A stretch of 64,000 nucleotides of DNA, taken from Luidia sarsii. Taxonomy: Eukaryota; Echinodermata; Asteroidea; Paxillosida; Luidiidae. The stretch lies in contig OX465102.1 of assembly GCA_949987565.1 (NCBI GenBank), forward strand, positions 8,544,512 through 8,608,511, given 5' to 3'. The position numbers and the translations under genes were made by a program. Shown here in pieces: positions 44,250 through 55,233 of the stretch (the stretch's first letter is position 1; each line of letters opens with the position of its first letter). The notes under the pieces are model-generated. The model was not told the origin of the DNA. It saw only the letters and a program-made list of their open reading frames with translations, and made no database searches.

Positions 44250-45240
44250 AGTGGGTATGGACCTTCAGTTTATAAACCAACCAAAAGTGAAATACAGATG
44301 AGAAATTAAAAATTCAACGTGGAGACATTACAAAAATGGCAAGTTCCATACTGAACAAATAAAATGCCACTCAAATATAACAGTTGAGGTCTGATTAATT
44401 CTAATTGGTATGTTTTAATATCATTATTTTAATGTGACATATTTCTTTAAATCATTTAAGTTCATTAAGGTCTTGTAAAAATAGTTCAGGTCTACTCTAG
44501 ATAGTAAATGTCTTCAGTGAATCTACTACTATTAAAAATATTAAAAGTCTAGCGATCCCGAACTGTTGCGTTGACAGAACCGGCATTATTACATGTATCA
44601 AATCAACGGTTAGGCACGTAATGTCGACATCGCCAAGCGTGCCTACATAACGGGCTTGTGTGCTGCGGTATTTTGCACGAGATTTTTACAGATGTTTGGC
44701 AAATAAAATAAAACCTGCAGATATGGAAGTGGGCTTATTCGAAAGCTCCACTCTCGAATAGTCCGGAAATGGACTCGTTTTATCCCCAAAGTACATGAAA
44801 CAGTCAGGTTCACTTAAAACGTAAAGGTACCTCTGGAAATGTCCAAGAATTACACCTTAATCTAAATGTATATTTCTCGCATTTCCGACCGATTTACTGA
44901 GAAAATTATATATTGTTGGATGCGGAATTCATCAAAGTTGCACTTACCACTCCATGTTGGCCCAACACTGGCGTAAAACGGATTTCCCATCCAATTTTCC
45001 AGGGTTACTACCGAACACTCGTCAATGTTCGCGAATTCTCGAAGGGTCCGAGACCGTCGCGGCGCTGCAAATAAAACTTCGCGATGTGCCTCATTATCGA
45101 GGGTGCTGCGCACTGACTGACACCGGTGCACACAGCTCCGGTACTCGGCCACGGTGGTGGTTCACCAACCCGTGTCGGCACAACAATAAGCCTTACAGTC
45201 ACCAGACACGAGAAAACCTCACGTCCTTACCTGTGGCACT
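44250..45240. other. No gene recognised
   Basis: Ordinary AT-rich sequence, then a GC-richer part from 44940. The short overlapping ORFs at 44862-45337 show no motifs. The third copy of the CATGAAACAGTCAGG word is at 44795. Confidence 0.35.
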
Positions 45241-45244
45241 CTCA

Positions 45245-45380
45245 CCAGGCACTCCCGTCTGTCTGTATTGGAGGATTGAGGCAGTGAGGATCTTGCAAAA
45301 CCTTGTATTGGAGGATTGTGGAGGATTGAGGCAGTGAGGATCTTGCAAAATTCACATTGGAGGATTGTGGAGGATTGAGG
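45245..45380. repeat. Short tandem repeat with GTATTGGAGGATT unit
   Basis: TTGGAGGATTGAGG, CAGTGAGGATCTTGCAAAA and TTGGAGGATTGTGG recur about every 48 bases in roughly three copies. It follows the PHD/Penelope fragment on minus. Confidence 0.75.
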
Positions 45381-45384
45381 ATGG

Positions 45385-45500
45385 TTCCTGGCACACAGAT
45401 ATTGATGAGTGTCGGTGGGCTTAGAGTAAGTGTATCGAGGTCTTTCCAGACGGTGACATCCAGAAAGTGGGTCTGCCGGAGAGAGTGTTCCCATGGAATT
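45385..45500 (-). mobile_element. Penelope-like RT fragment
   Basis: On minus, the frames give FPWEHSLRQTHFLDVTVWKD and a KPTDTHQYL block, matching PLE-1 and PLE-5. The fragment is about 115 bases and is fused directly to the PHD sequence upstream. Confidence 0.7.
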
Positions 45501-45921
45501 CGTCTTCGCTCTCACTGGGCTGCTCTGGGATGAGAGAAATAGGGGAAGATGGTCGGGATGCACATTCATTGCACATCCACACCTCGAGGACGGATGGATC
45601 TTGCACGATCCTCCGGTACTCCTCAGTTGAAAAGCCGCTGTCACAAGCCCAGTGCTGCCAGCGCCTACACTGGTCGCACTACTCCTCAGTTGAAAAGCCG
45701 GTGTCACAAGCCCAGTGCTGCCAGCGCCTACACTGCTCGCACTGGAAGGCCTGCTGGCGTGCAGTGACGGCACTTGCACATACCACACAAGAAACCATGG
45801 CTGATCGTCGATATCTGGATCTTGAGGGCTTGGTTGTTCTTGAAATCTTGACTTGATCTTGGTTCTTCTTGGTTCTTGAGTTGATCTCAGCTTTGAGTGC
45901 CGTTTCATTAAATGGGATCAC
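45500..45921 (-). pseudogene. PHD-type zinc finger fragment with internal duplication
   Basis: On minus the frame starts MIPFNETALKAEIN, is basic, and then shows CVVCASAVTARQQ, CEQCRRWQHWACDTGFSTEE, a repeat of that block, and VWMCNECASRP. The Cys4-His-Cys3 set of a PHD finger is complete only if the duplicated 63 bases (about 45615-45741) are read once. The duplication puts a TAG in frame at its joint. PHD fingers bind histone tails in cellular proteins and also occur in invertebrate mobile elements; the fusion to a Penelope fragment favours the latter or a chimaeric relic. Confidence 0.7.
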
Positions 45922-46378
45922 CTTTTATAGACTTGGATGGGTTTCGGAGTGGATTTCAGCCAACCAATCAAATTAGAAGCGAATCGAGAGTGAAAGTGAG
46001 CCTCAGAAAAATTTGCATAAGTATGGGTGAGTCTCAATGCAGAGCCTCACCAGCTCAGTTGTCGGTCGGCAGCACACGCCGCATCTGAAGCTACCGAAAT
46101 GAGCCGCCTTTGTCGGCGAAATATCAAAAGGGTCGCCGCCACGCGCGCATTTAGCCGTTCGGACAAAGGGCATGGCTTAATCTGAAGCAGGCTGAAAATA
46201 AATGCAACATATGATTATACAACTTTCAAGTAACTTCATTTTACAAGACCTTTATTTCTAAGTACAACTTACGTACAGTTCTACAGAAATTCAAAATGTT
46301 GACTGAAACAACTTAATTACAATCCTACAGGAATTCAAAATAATGACTGATTCAATTAATACAAGTAACTTCATTTTC
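45922..46378. other. No gene recognised
   Basis: No supported ORF. It may include the promoter of the PHD frame on minus. Nothing else was seen. Confidence 0.3.
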
Positions 46379-46463
46379 AATATAGGAAGGTTTGCGGTGA
46401 ACACCATGTATCGGGTCTCTTAAAGGAAGAGGTATGGTTCTGAAAAGAACCTGAGGGTAACTC
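46379..46463 (+). repeat. Half copy of the 5.7-kb fold-back element
   Basis: Matches 5715-5800 (CAATATAGGAAGGTTTGCGG, ACACCATGTATC, CTTAAAGGAAGAGG, TCTGAAAAGAACCTGAG). It stops exactly where the original enters the hammerhead-like part, after GGTAACTC. Confidence 0.85.
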
Positions 46464-46860
46464 CATTTTACAATTCAAGTAAACTCTGCAAACTCCGGCT
46501 CTTCTTGCGTGGAATTGCTACACCCCCGACCCACTGCAAACCGTGTCTAACCCACCAACTACCGGGACCAACCTTCCCACCACCACCTAAAGACAATCTC
46601 CCGAAAGGGACTATGTCTTTACTCAAGAAAATGGTCTAACCTCCCATCTTTAAACCCCTTCCCGATACCCGACGGGCCGGTAAGGAAGACGCAACCATTT
46701 TCACAACATTCTGGAATGGCGCGAGCCATCCACCAACGAAACCCACCCGAACCAACCTGGAGAGGGAATCTTCCCGTGATTCCCTCCCAAAAAAACATCC
46801 ACCGATGCTCAAAACATCCATGCGGAAAAAGCATACAACCGTTTATTTTTCGCAGTGGCT
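46464..46860. other. No gene recognised
   Basis: The minus ORF at 46619-46834 has a GPSGIGKG string resembling a P-loop but no other NTPase motif. I regard it as chance or an unidentifiable relic. Confidence 0.3.
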
Positions 46861-47023
46861 GTTGTTACGGCAGTCGTCCGTGTGGTTCCCTGACTTGATT
46901 GTTTTTCGTCAGCATTGCAGGCTGGTTGAACCAGTCTATTAGCTGATAGTCTGGTTCTAAGAGCTAAACATCCTGACAAATACTGTGAAGTCAGGGAACC
47001 ACACGGACGACTGCCGTAACAAC
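46861..47023. mobile_element. MITE with 36-bp perfect terminal inverted repeats
   Basis: 46861-46896 (GTTGTTACGGCAGTCGTCCG then TGTGGTTCCCTGACTT) is the exact reverse complement of 46988-47023. The 163-bp unit can fold back on itself. GTTTATTTTTC occurs on both outer sides (46841-46851 and 47024-47034), but on the left it is separated by GCAGTGGCT. The element might therefore start at CAGTGGCT; a related CAGTGGCTATTG...GTTACGGCAG word is at 13006-13033. Confidence 0.88.
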
Positions 47024-47039
47024 GTTTATTTTTCCCTTC

Positions 47040-47493
47040 CCAAAAAGGAAAACACCAGTTTTGCCCCTTTTCTGCAAAAAAAGAAACACAAAACCTTCGA
47101 ATGTTTATTCCCTACAAACTACACTGACGGCCAAAAGATCCCGCGTGGCACCTCCGGATGAGTGGTTCATACCACGTCAGCACAAGCCTCACATAATCCA
47201 ACTCCGTCTAAACCAACTAGATCTACTCTACTGAGTGCATTTTCCACCTTCGGAAAACGAATGCGAACTGATATCACCCTGCACGATTTCGAAATATAAA
47301 TCCTTGAAGAAGCGGAACACATCCTGTATTTCTCAATATTTCCAAATACAACTGAAAAGTGGGGGACGACTTGACTCGGGGACGACTTGACTAAGCTATC
47401 AAATTCGGGGGACGAGTTGACTTGGGGACGACTTGACCCGTTGCCCCCAATCCGACACACAGTACACGGACGTCTACTCACCGTGGCTCGCTC
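47040..47493. other. No gene recognised
   Basis: Contains three close GGGGACGACTTGACT words at 47366-47440, a short tandem repeat. The ORF on minus has no motif. Confidence 0.4.
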
Positions 47494-48603
47494 TCAAGAA
47501 CTGCCGCAGTCCGTCAGCCGTGGTGCCTTCCACCGTTCTACCCGAACAATGTAGCATGCGCACTGGCGTGGCACCCGGGCCGTTCCATTTATCCCTAGGG
47601 GAGTTCTAGCAAATTTCTTTATACACCTATGTTGCGTCACAATACTCTGTCTGGCATCTAAATTCCCTTTCCTTGCTTCTCTCTGTGCTTGTCCTAATAA
47701 CTGTCCCAATTCACGTTCAGACTTTGACATGTATGATACAACGTATGCTGCACAGGCATATGCATCACTGATGTATTGTATATCAATATTAGCATTCCAC
47801 GCCCTTATCAAATCAGGATTATACAGATTCACCCATGTATCTTGAGGTTCTCTCTTCATAACAATGGTGTCTTTCCTGCTCAAAATATCATTGGCTTTCT
47901 CAAATTCAGTCTGTGTAATGTTAATGCTTTTGAATAATTCTGATTTAGTCATATGTTGATTGTTCTCATCCTGGATTGTATTCCACACTGACTACAATAA
48001 TTCCTTGGCTTTGGTCTGCTTATTCTTCTCATTACTAGTGGGCACACTTTCATCATCATTATAACAACCATCTTCACTGTCCTCATTAATTGGTTCGGGT
48101 CTGGCAATAAATGTCTTATTAGATGGAGGTCTTGGAAAATTGAATCTGCATTCAGTTCCCTTCTTTTTACAAGATTTGGTATGCTTCTTACTATGCTGCT
48201 GCACATTCCTTATTATTTCATTCAATTCTTCATCATCTTCCTTTGTTGGTAACTTACAGCTGATATATGTATCAATGAATTTTATTACTTTATTATCACT
48301 GTCTTCTGCTAATCTTGGCGCATTCTCAATCCAAAACAAACAATGTGTATGCGGGGATCCTCTCTGCTGAAATTCTACTCTGTAAAAATAGTCCTTGACT
48401 TTCCCAATGGGTGCTGCATCTGACATTATAACATCTTTCAGAAAGGTATGAAATCGCTTCTCAAACATTCTAGCAACAGTCACAGGATTACTTCTCAATA
48501 CTTTACACTTTTCACTCCAATCTAAGTCTTCAATTTGTCTAGAATCTCCTTGCTGTCTCAATATAGGCGGTCGGATCAACGCTAGAAAGCGCCCAGAAAA
48601 CAA
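47494..48603 (-). pseudogene. Helitron Rep (HUH nuclease) fragment
   Basis: Rep part of a rolling-circle Helitron transposase. On minus the first frame has [12 protein letters not shown] and the HUH box in [13 protein letters not shown] (His-x-His), then [13 protein letters not shown]. After an in-frame TAG at 47992 the same frame goes on with WVNLYNPDLIRAWNANIDIQ and ISDAYACAAYVVSYMSKSER, the catalytic tyrosine region. It stops at the LTDCGSS end near 47494. The PIF1-like helicase half and the N-terminal zinc region are absent. Truncated and carrying a nonsense codon, so inactive. Confidence 0.92.
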
Positions 48604-49439
48604 TTCCCGTTCAAGTAGTTGGTATCGAAGTGAACATTACACTGGCGGTCCATTAAAATTAGGAAAACGTCAAATCTGAAAAGTTCAATTCAATTAAATT
48701 GCACAATCAGGAGATCTAGACCCAAACTGAACAATTCCGACGAAAAATCAGCGAACATGGCTGCACAACTGTGGAGGGGTTTAGACGTGCCTCAAGCCGC
48801 TAATGTTTGTACTCGGTAAAGAGCACCCTCTCTATCCTATTGAAGGTCTGCTTTTCGTTTAGGATATGTGAAGTTTGCGACTTGAGTCAACTCTGTGTAT
48901 CATAAACAGTGATAGACTGGTATACTATCCCTTACAGGCGCTGTAATTTGTATTAAATTGTGGACGTTCGACTCAGAGGGGTAAATCACCCAAAAAGTGA
49001 AACCACGACAATTATTTTTACAATTTGTAACTGGATAATCTTGATTCCGTCTAGTACTATTACTATATATGTCCTCCCTGCGAAAATTGTTATTACAGTA
49101 ATACTAGTATTAAATATGATGGACGAAATTTCTCCTTCTGAGTTCTGTTAGTGTTGATTTAGCAAGCACCCAGGCCAAAGCAAAAAAAGATTGCACGAGT
49201 CCTTTTTAAAGTTTCCACATTTATTTATACATTTTATTTTCTTCATCATTATCATTCTCACCATCATCACTATCAAGTATCATCACCGTCACTACTATTA
49301 TTAGAATAAGTTATTACTATTACTAAGTACTATCACCACCTTCATCATTGCCAGCTTCCAAGTTCCATTACTTGAGCATTACAAACAAAAACGTGATTGA
49401 ATTCAAATTAATTTCGAGGACAGGAGTAACTGATGATAT
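48604..49439. other. No gene recognised
   Basis: AT-rich, with CATCATTATC/CATCACTATC simple sequence at 49240-49350. The small plus ORF at 48960-49151 has no motif. The Helitron's missing 5' part was not found here. Confidence 0.4.
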
Positions 49440-49869
49440 GGTTGTATAGACTTAACTTAAAGAAGAATGAAACCCAGAGAAAATAGTTGGCTTATCTCTT
49501 TGGTTGATAAAACCCATGTGCAACGCACCTACGAGTTTCATAAAGAGGAAAAAATCATGGAATTCGGTTCCCTCAACCCGCCATGCTTTCGAAATTCCCG
49601 GAAGGTCACTGCGGGGGGTATGACATCACGGCGGAGACGACCCTGTCTGATTGGTCAGTTAGGCTTGTTCAATCATTTTAATTTAAACTACAAATATTAA
49701 TCAACATTTAAAAAAGAATTATACCTCAATGTGTGAGAAAATAATCTTATAATCCTTTGCAGATTTCTTGTTTTTCGCTTTGGTCATTATTTGAATTATT
49801 CTTGGGGATTGCGTATAGTCTTGATCTACAAACACTTTCACGGCTTCCTGATTGCATATACGTTGCACG

Positions 49870-50055
49870 GACTGTACATGTACATGTACAATGTACATGT
49901 ACAGTGCACGTACAATGTACATGTACACGTTGTGTACTACATGTAATGTACAGTACATGTACACACTGTACTACTGTACTGTACACGTGTACAATGTACA
50001 GTACACGTTGTGTCCTACTACACGTAATGGACTACTGTACACGTGTACATTACGT
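49870..50055. repeat. GTACATGTAC-rich low-complexity tract
   Basis: Alternating TGTACATGTACA, GTACAGT and ACACGTGTAC words, many self-complementary. ORFs in all frames here are composition artefacts. Confidence 0.8.
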
Positions 50056-50874
50056 TGGTATCTGTAACAAAATAAACGCTGCGCAATTTTGGTTCTCTGT
50101 TTTCTTGATCTTCGCCGAATGGCGCCCTGTTATAACAGCTAAACAAGTAGGCCTAAAATAACTTATACACCAGGGGCTGAGTTTAATAAAGGTCCGACAA
50201 CTATGACTGGGAACCCACTGTGTCCGGCTTTTGTTTCAGCTCGCGTAATTTTAATAGGAAAATACGAGAAATGATTCAAGAGATGGTCGATGATTTGGAG
50301 AGATTTCAGTTGTACACGTTAGCGAAGCTGTGTGGAGCTTAGTGGGGGTCAGGGGTCATGCACTTCCCAGCGTATGCTATGCACACAATAGCGCTGGGTG
50401 ACAGGAGTTGCGGTCAGCGACCAGGGAATAAACAGTGTGGGCGACTGGAGTCGCGTTCCGATAACGTGTAAATTAGTCCTAGCTCCATGTTCTTGTTGCA
50501 GCACAAATAAAAATACGGCACGGTACGTATATCCCCCCTTCTTCCTCCATGGTAATTGGTACAATACATGTATATCCATGGAGTTTACCCTCCATGAGTT
50601 ACAGATAAGCGGTCTGCGAGAAAGACTAAGCAGAACGTGCATGCGAGAAAAATCACGCTAGCACCGAAACGAAAACATACATCAAAAGTCGATCGTATCA
50701 TACAGGAAAAACATCAAAATTAACTCAACTTTCTGAATTCCAATGCGGCAATTCGTGAAGCTGTCGATAAACGTGATGCCACCGCTGGTCGATGTGAAAA
50801 TACTGAAGGAACGGCATGTTCTTTCAGTATATTTCTCGGCTTCGAGCCGGTGAGTTTGGCCCGCAAGTCAACCT

Positions 50875-51087
50875 CTATCCCAACTCCTCCTCCGTGAAGT
50901 GATCGCTACAAATCACGTCATTTCGACTATATTTGTAGCCGACATTGAGAAATTTTTCTACTTTTATGGCCGCAGCCCACTTCCCAAACAACTCAGGTCT
51001 CTTGGCCTTGTTAGTAACTGCATGGAAAGATTTCCCTAGCTTTTTCCCGCTGGCATTGTTACAACCAAAAGCCTGGCAGTACACCAT
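50875..51087 (-). CDS. THAP zinc-finger ORF
   Basis: 70 codons: MVYCQAFGCNNASGKKLGKS, FHAVTNKAKRPELFGKWAAA, then VICSDHFTEEELG. The C-x4-C and C-x2-H ligands and the conserved Trp of THAP domains are present in the right order. It stops before the usual AVPTF-type box. THAP domains bind DNA, and in P-type transposases they recognise the element. This is the least damaged of the THAP copies in the window. It sits near the right inverted end of its element. Confidence 0.8.
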   Translation of the reverse strand: MVYCQAFGCNNASGKKLGKSFHAVTNKAKRPELFGKWAAAIKVEKFLNVGYKYSRNDVICSDHFTEEELG

Positions 51088-51651
51088 CGTTCATGCTCGC
51101 GAGTGTATATAAACTGCACGCAGTATACATGTACATGTGTTGTGTACACACATGTTGTAGGGATACGTCCGTCCGGGCCCATGCGGGGGTTGCCCGTCAT
51201 TATGTCATACCCCCCGCAGTGACCTGCCGGGAATTTCGAAAACATGGCGGGTACAGGGAACGCGAATTCGACCACCGAATTCCATGATTTTTCCCTCTTT
51301 ATGAAACTCGTAGGTGAGTTGCACATGGGTAATTGTAGGTTGGTTTTATCAATCAAAGAGATAAGCCAACTATTTTCTCTGGGTTTCATTCTTCTTTAAC
51401 TTAACTTCGAGACAATAATATCCCTTAAAAAGATTGTATGACACTAAACATATAAAAATTAACCATGTCCTTTTTGTGCTGTTGAAAGGCCAAATGTGCT
51501 TGGAATTTTATGACTGTAGAAAGAACTATGGAAAAGGAAAGCATGCATACTAAAGATGGATCCAAAACTGGCAAAAGCATACAAACATTCGTCGAAATGT
51601 CATGGAAACCTTAAGATTTTAAGGAATTTGAAGACTCAAAACACTTGTTCA

Positions 51652-51657
51652 TTTATT
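51652..51657 (-). promoter_or_regulatory. Candidate polyadenylation signal of PIN/CXC copy B
   Basis: AATAAA on minus, about 50 bases after the TGA stop at 51706. Position fits the 3' end of the gene. Confidence 0.5.
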
Positions 51658-51705
51658 AATATTATACTAGTTTATACATGTACATGTAACTGGCCAAGTT
51701 TCAAA

Positions 51706-54700
51706 TCAATCCAAATCAAACCCTATGTCTATGTCATCAGTGCTATTGTTATCATCATCGTCATCTTCTTTGTTGGTACAATGTGTACACTTGCACAAAT
51801 CTGTACACTTCAAATTGTTTCTTCTGCATAAGCATTTTCCTTGAGCACAGGCGCTTGCTTTGCAACCACAGGCAACAACCTCTAACAGGCTTTTTGGGGC
51901 CGGGGGCTGGGTCATCCACTTCACTCTGATGTCCCCATCTGTGACAATCCAACCATGATCGTGTGGTGATGGCATTTCAGTGATTGCTACAGTGGCTCTC
52001 CTACCAATAGCTGCCTGGTAAGCAAAACGCCTTATGTGCTGGATCAGGGCATCTTTACAAGGAGGTAGGCATTTCTCAGAAGATGTTGCACAGAAGGAGA
52101 GGTACCTGGCTTCATTGACATCCTTACATTTATGTCTGTACAGATTGCACACAAATTCCTCAAGGACAGAGATCAACTCTGAACTTGGAATGTAATCAGC
52201 TCCAAGCTCTTCAAATGCTTTCAAGAAATGATTATGCATTAGTGCAAGGTCAAGTGGCTTTTTCTTTCCTTTCCCATAAAAAGCACTCGTGCTGTCACAA
52301 CCAGAGAAAACATGCAGTCCTATAAGAGCCCGGCAAATATTAACACCCAAACTGTTTGCAAGGGTACTGATGTGGACAATTATTTGAGAATTTCCTTTTC
52401 CTGTCATAAACAACACTTCAGCATGAATGTGCTCAACATGGCCCAGTGCCAGGATAGCCACGTCTGTGTCAGGGCTTCTGATGAGAATACAAGGTTGGTT
52501 CCTGCTTGCATGCTTAGCATGAAGAATGATTCTGGAGTCTGCTTCCTCATGGTCACAGTGCAGAGATGGCATTTCAGTGACTATGCATTTATCTTCTGGC
52601 CATGTTAGCTGGTGGCATGACTTGCCATGTGCCACAACATATGTAACTATGCTAATACTTCTTGTATGCTGCCAAACATCGAACATAAATTCCACCAACG
52701 CTTCTTTATTTAAACCCGCAGTAAGGAACCTCTTGTACTGACGTGGGGTCTTCTGATCCTTTCCATAAATCTTTATGCATTCAGAGCCTGCCCCAGCCCT
52801 CTTACTTCTTTCCAGGCCTTTAATGCTTATAGCAGGATAAGTATCGCAGACCCAGTCCACCCTTGAACACTGGTGAAGCTTTGCCATTGACTCAAGCTTC
52901 CCCAGAACTTGCAATGCCAATTCCCCAAAGGTATCTGGAATACTTGGCAAGGACTGCAGCAGCGCCATGGCATCCACAATCAATGCGCTGTTGCTGGGAG
53001 GCTCCGACAGGTGGATAGAGCTATCATTATCAGTCCCCCGATCTTCCAGCAATTTCAGCAAGGAACTCTTGTCCGTCTTGACAAGGGAGTTGGTACCATT
53101 TGCCAATGGGAACGGTATTTCTTTGATATTAATTTCCCGTATCTGGCCCACTACAAGAAGGCGAGAGTACAGAGACTTATTGCTCTTCAGAATACTAGTG
53201 CTAGATGATTTTGAAGACATATTCTGATTATCTTTGAATGTTTTTAAGTGCTGGTGCTTGATGACAGCAAACATACTTCCAGATGCTTCACCTGATATGC
53301 GTTCCCCCAGGAAATCTTTCAGTGCTTTCTCTCCAACATCATGGGCAGTCAGGAGATCATTTGCAACTTTCTTTTCCGCAACTGCTCCTGAACTCAGGTT
53401 TAATAGTTTTTGACCATCAGTGCAAGTGAAGAGGTTTATCATTGACTTAGTGGTTGATTTTACAGACTCGACAAGTTCACAAACCTTGGTTATTCTAGAA
53501 GCACTCGGATACTTTGGCATTGTATAATTGTGTGTACCTGCATACCCACACATCAGTTCACAAGCTTGCAATTGCTGCTCTTTCAGGCTGAGCAAGTATC
53601 CAGCGTTGGACAGCAGCCTTGTTGAGTGTGAAATGCTTGATCCCACCTTGAATTTTGCAATCTCGATTCATTGTTTCCTCAATTGCTTGGTCACAGGCGA
53701 TGGATGCAAAGGGATGGGTGTCCTGAAGCTGCACAGCTGCTTATGGATATCTTCATGGACAGAGGAGTGGGTTTTGGGAAGCTCAACCATTTCAGCCCAA
53801 TACGCAGGAAGGTATCGTGAGTAATTGGTTCTATCATATGCGAAAAACCAGGGCAACATAGATCTAATCACTGCAACATGGAGATCCCAAGAGGACTGTC
53901 GAGTTGCTCTTATGAATGTAAGAAGCAGTGACACCATGTCCAGGAAAGAGCTCCAGAAATCAAAAGTGACATCTTCTTTCCTCTTTGAGGCAATGCAAGC
54001 TGTATACAGTTGTAGTACTTCACCTGGAACTTCAGATCTTGCCATTGCAGCTCAGAGACTTTGGTGATGATTTCTGTCTGTTGATCAGCTGGTAGAATGT
54101 CGAGAAACGCCTCAAATCTCAACTGCTCAAATGCCTCGTGGACCACTTTAAGGGAATGGATTGCCCGGTTGTAGTGATGACCAGACAGCACTCCCCGTAT
54201 TGACCCTTCTGCAACTACCTGCGATTCAATCAGGACATCTTTCAAGCCAGCATTGCTGAACCTCTTGCCAACAACACTGAGGAAGGACAAACATGTGTGA
54301 AATTCCCCAATACGGACAACCAACCTTTCCTTTAAGACATCATTAGCCCAGCGGATCTCCTGAATCTTGGCATAAATTGCCTGATCAAAGACCAGAACAG
54401 CATGGTGACACTGAAATCTATCCACCATTTCCAAACTGCGCTGAATGACTGTGTTTACAGTGGTCATGTCAGTGGATGTTGCCTCAATGACAGGCAAGTA
54501 GTGAATTGCTGTCATCTGGACGGGGTAATTAGCTGGATCAAGTAAAGGGCTCCAATTGGCAGACTGGATATTAATTTCACCACAAGCAGGCCCAACACGC
54601 TTGACACGATGATATGGAGATAGTTGTGATGGAACGTGCTTAAGAGACTTGACCCCCTTCTTGACTGAAGGCCTTTCATGCACAACAAAAGGTTGAGATG

Positions 54701-55233
54701 TGCTGGGCTGCAACATGATGCCGTTAGTGTGGTGGGTGGTGCCTCTCCCACTCATGGTTTCTTCGTTGAAGTCAATGTTGTCCCAAGCCATGATGAGTAG
54801 CTGCTTCGTCTCAACCCATCTGGAATTAAATTTGCTGTGACTCTCAGCATGGCGAGACTCGTTTTATACGCTACAATTGTATCAGGTGCGCAACAGTCGC
54901 CAAACATGCTGAACACCTGCAAAAGATGAGTGGACCTAGTCATATACCTTATTGTCAAGCCCAGTGCTAGAGATGTTGGGGTCTGCTGCCTTCCTTTTGA
55001 CGCCAGGTAAACTATATCTTGGCATATTGACCAGATCTTATGGTCGTCTTCGTGACCTTCTACGTGACCTGATCCAAAAGGTTCTTGGACACCCCCAACA
55101 CACATTGAAATTAAATTGAATAACTCTGCTGGAATCACGTCACATAAGTTGATGCTGTTGATGTCTTTGGCAGAAGGGGGCCACTGCCAGTCCACGCCCT
55201 TCTTGCGTTTGATGACATTCCTCAGAATCAAGC
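51706..55233 (-). pseudogene. PIN/CXC copy B last exon: central domain, PIN nuclease, CXC domain
   Basis: Acceptor TAACCTTTCAG at 55234. The frame 54752-55282 has a SLALGLTIRYMTRS block, 53910-54791 has WDNIDFNEETMSGRGTTHHT, and 53668-54045 has WFFAYDRTNYSRYLPAYWAE. The longest frame, 51706-53646, ends with the nuclease. Its acidic residues are ALIVDAM, VCDTYPA, DHEEADSR, SPDTDVAI and SGCDSTSAF, the same five motifs as copy A. The CXC block is CGCKASACAQGKCLC, CTDLCKCTHCTN. The Asp-rich tail ends in FDLD. The long uninterrupted 646-codon nuclease/CXC frame contrasts with the broken upstream part. Confidence 0.85.

Larger units (their letters stand above)
49440..51420. mobile_element. THAP-domain transposon, copy 2, with long inverted ends
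   Basis: AACTTAAAGAAGAATGAAAC, CCAGAGAAAATAGTTGGCTT and ATCTCTTTGGTTGATAAAAC at the left (49450-49512) recur inverted at the right (about 51345-51408). More matches follow (CACCTACGAGTTTCATAAAGA, ATCATGGAATTC). The left arm lacks 14 bases present in the right. The inside holds the THAP ORF on minus, the GCGAAGCTGTGTGGAGC block and a TACATG-rich tract. No catalytic transposase domain is visible, so this is likely an internally deleted derivative of about 2 kb. Confidence 0.72.

Noticed and set aside
45219..45908. 229-codon minus ORF with repeated ASSVGAGSTGLVT units
   Set aside because: It is an alternative frame of the duplicated PHD finger; the PHD cysteines lie in another frame.
46619..46834. 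P-loop-like GPSGIGKG on minus
   Set aside because: No Ser/Thr after the Lys, no Walker B, and the ORF is only 71 codons.
49747..50067. Several Cys/Tyr/Val-rich ORFs in both directions
   Set aside because: They come from GTACATGTAC low-complexity DNA, which leaves many frames open.
52312..53227. Plus-strand ORFs of 71-99 codons
   Set aside because: Shadows of the long minus nuclease/CXC frame of copy B.
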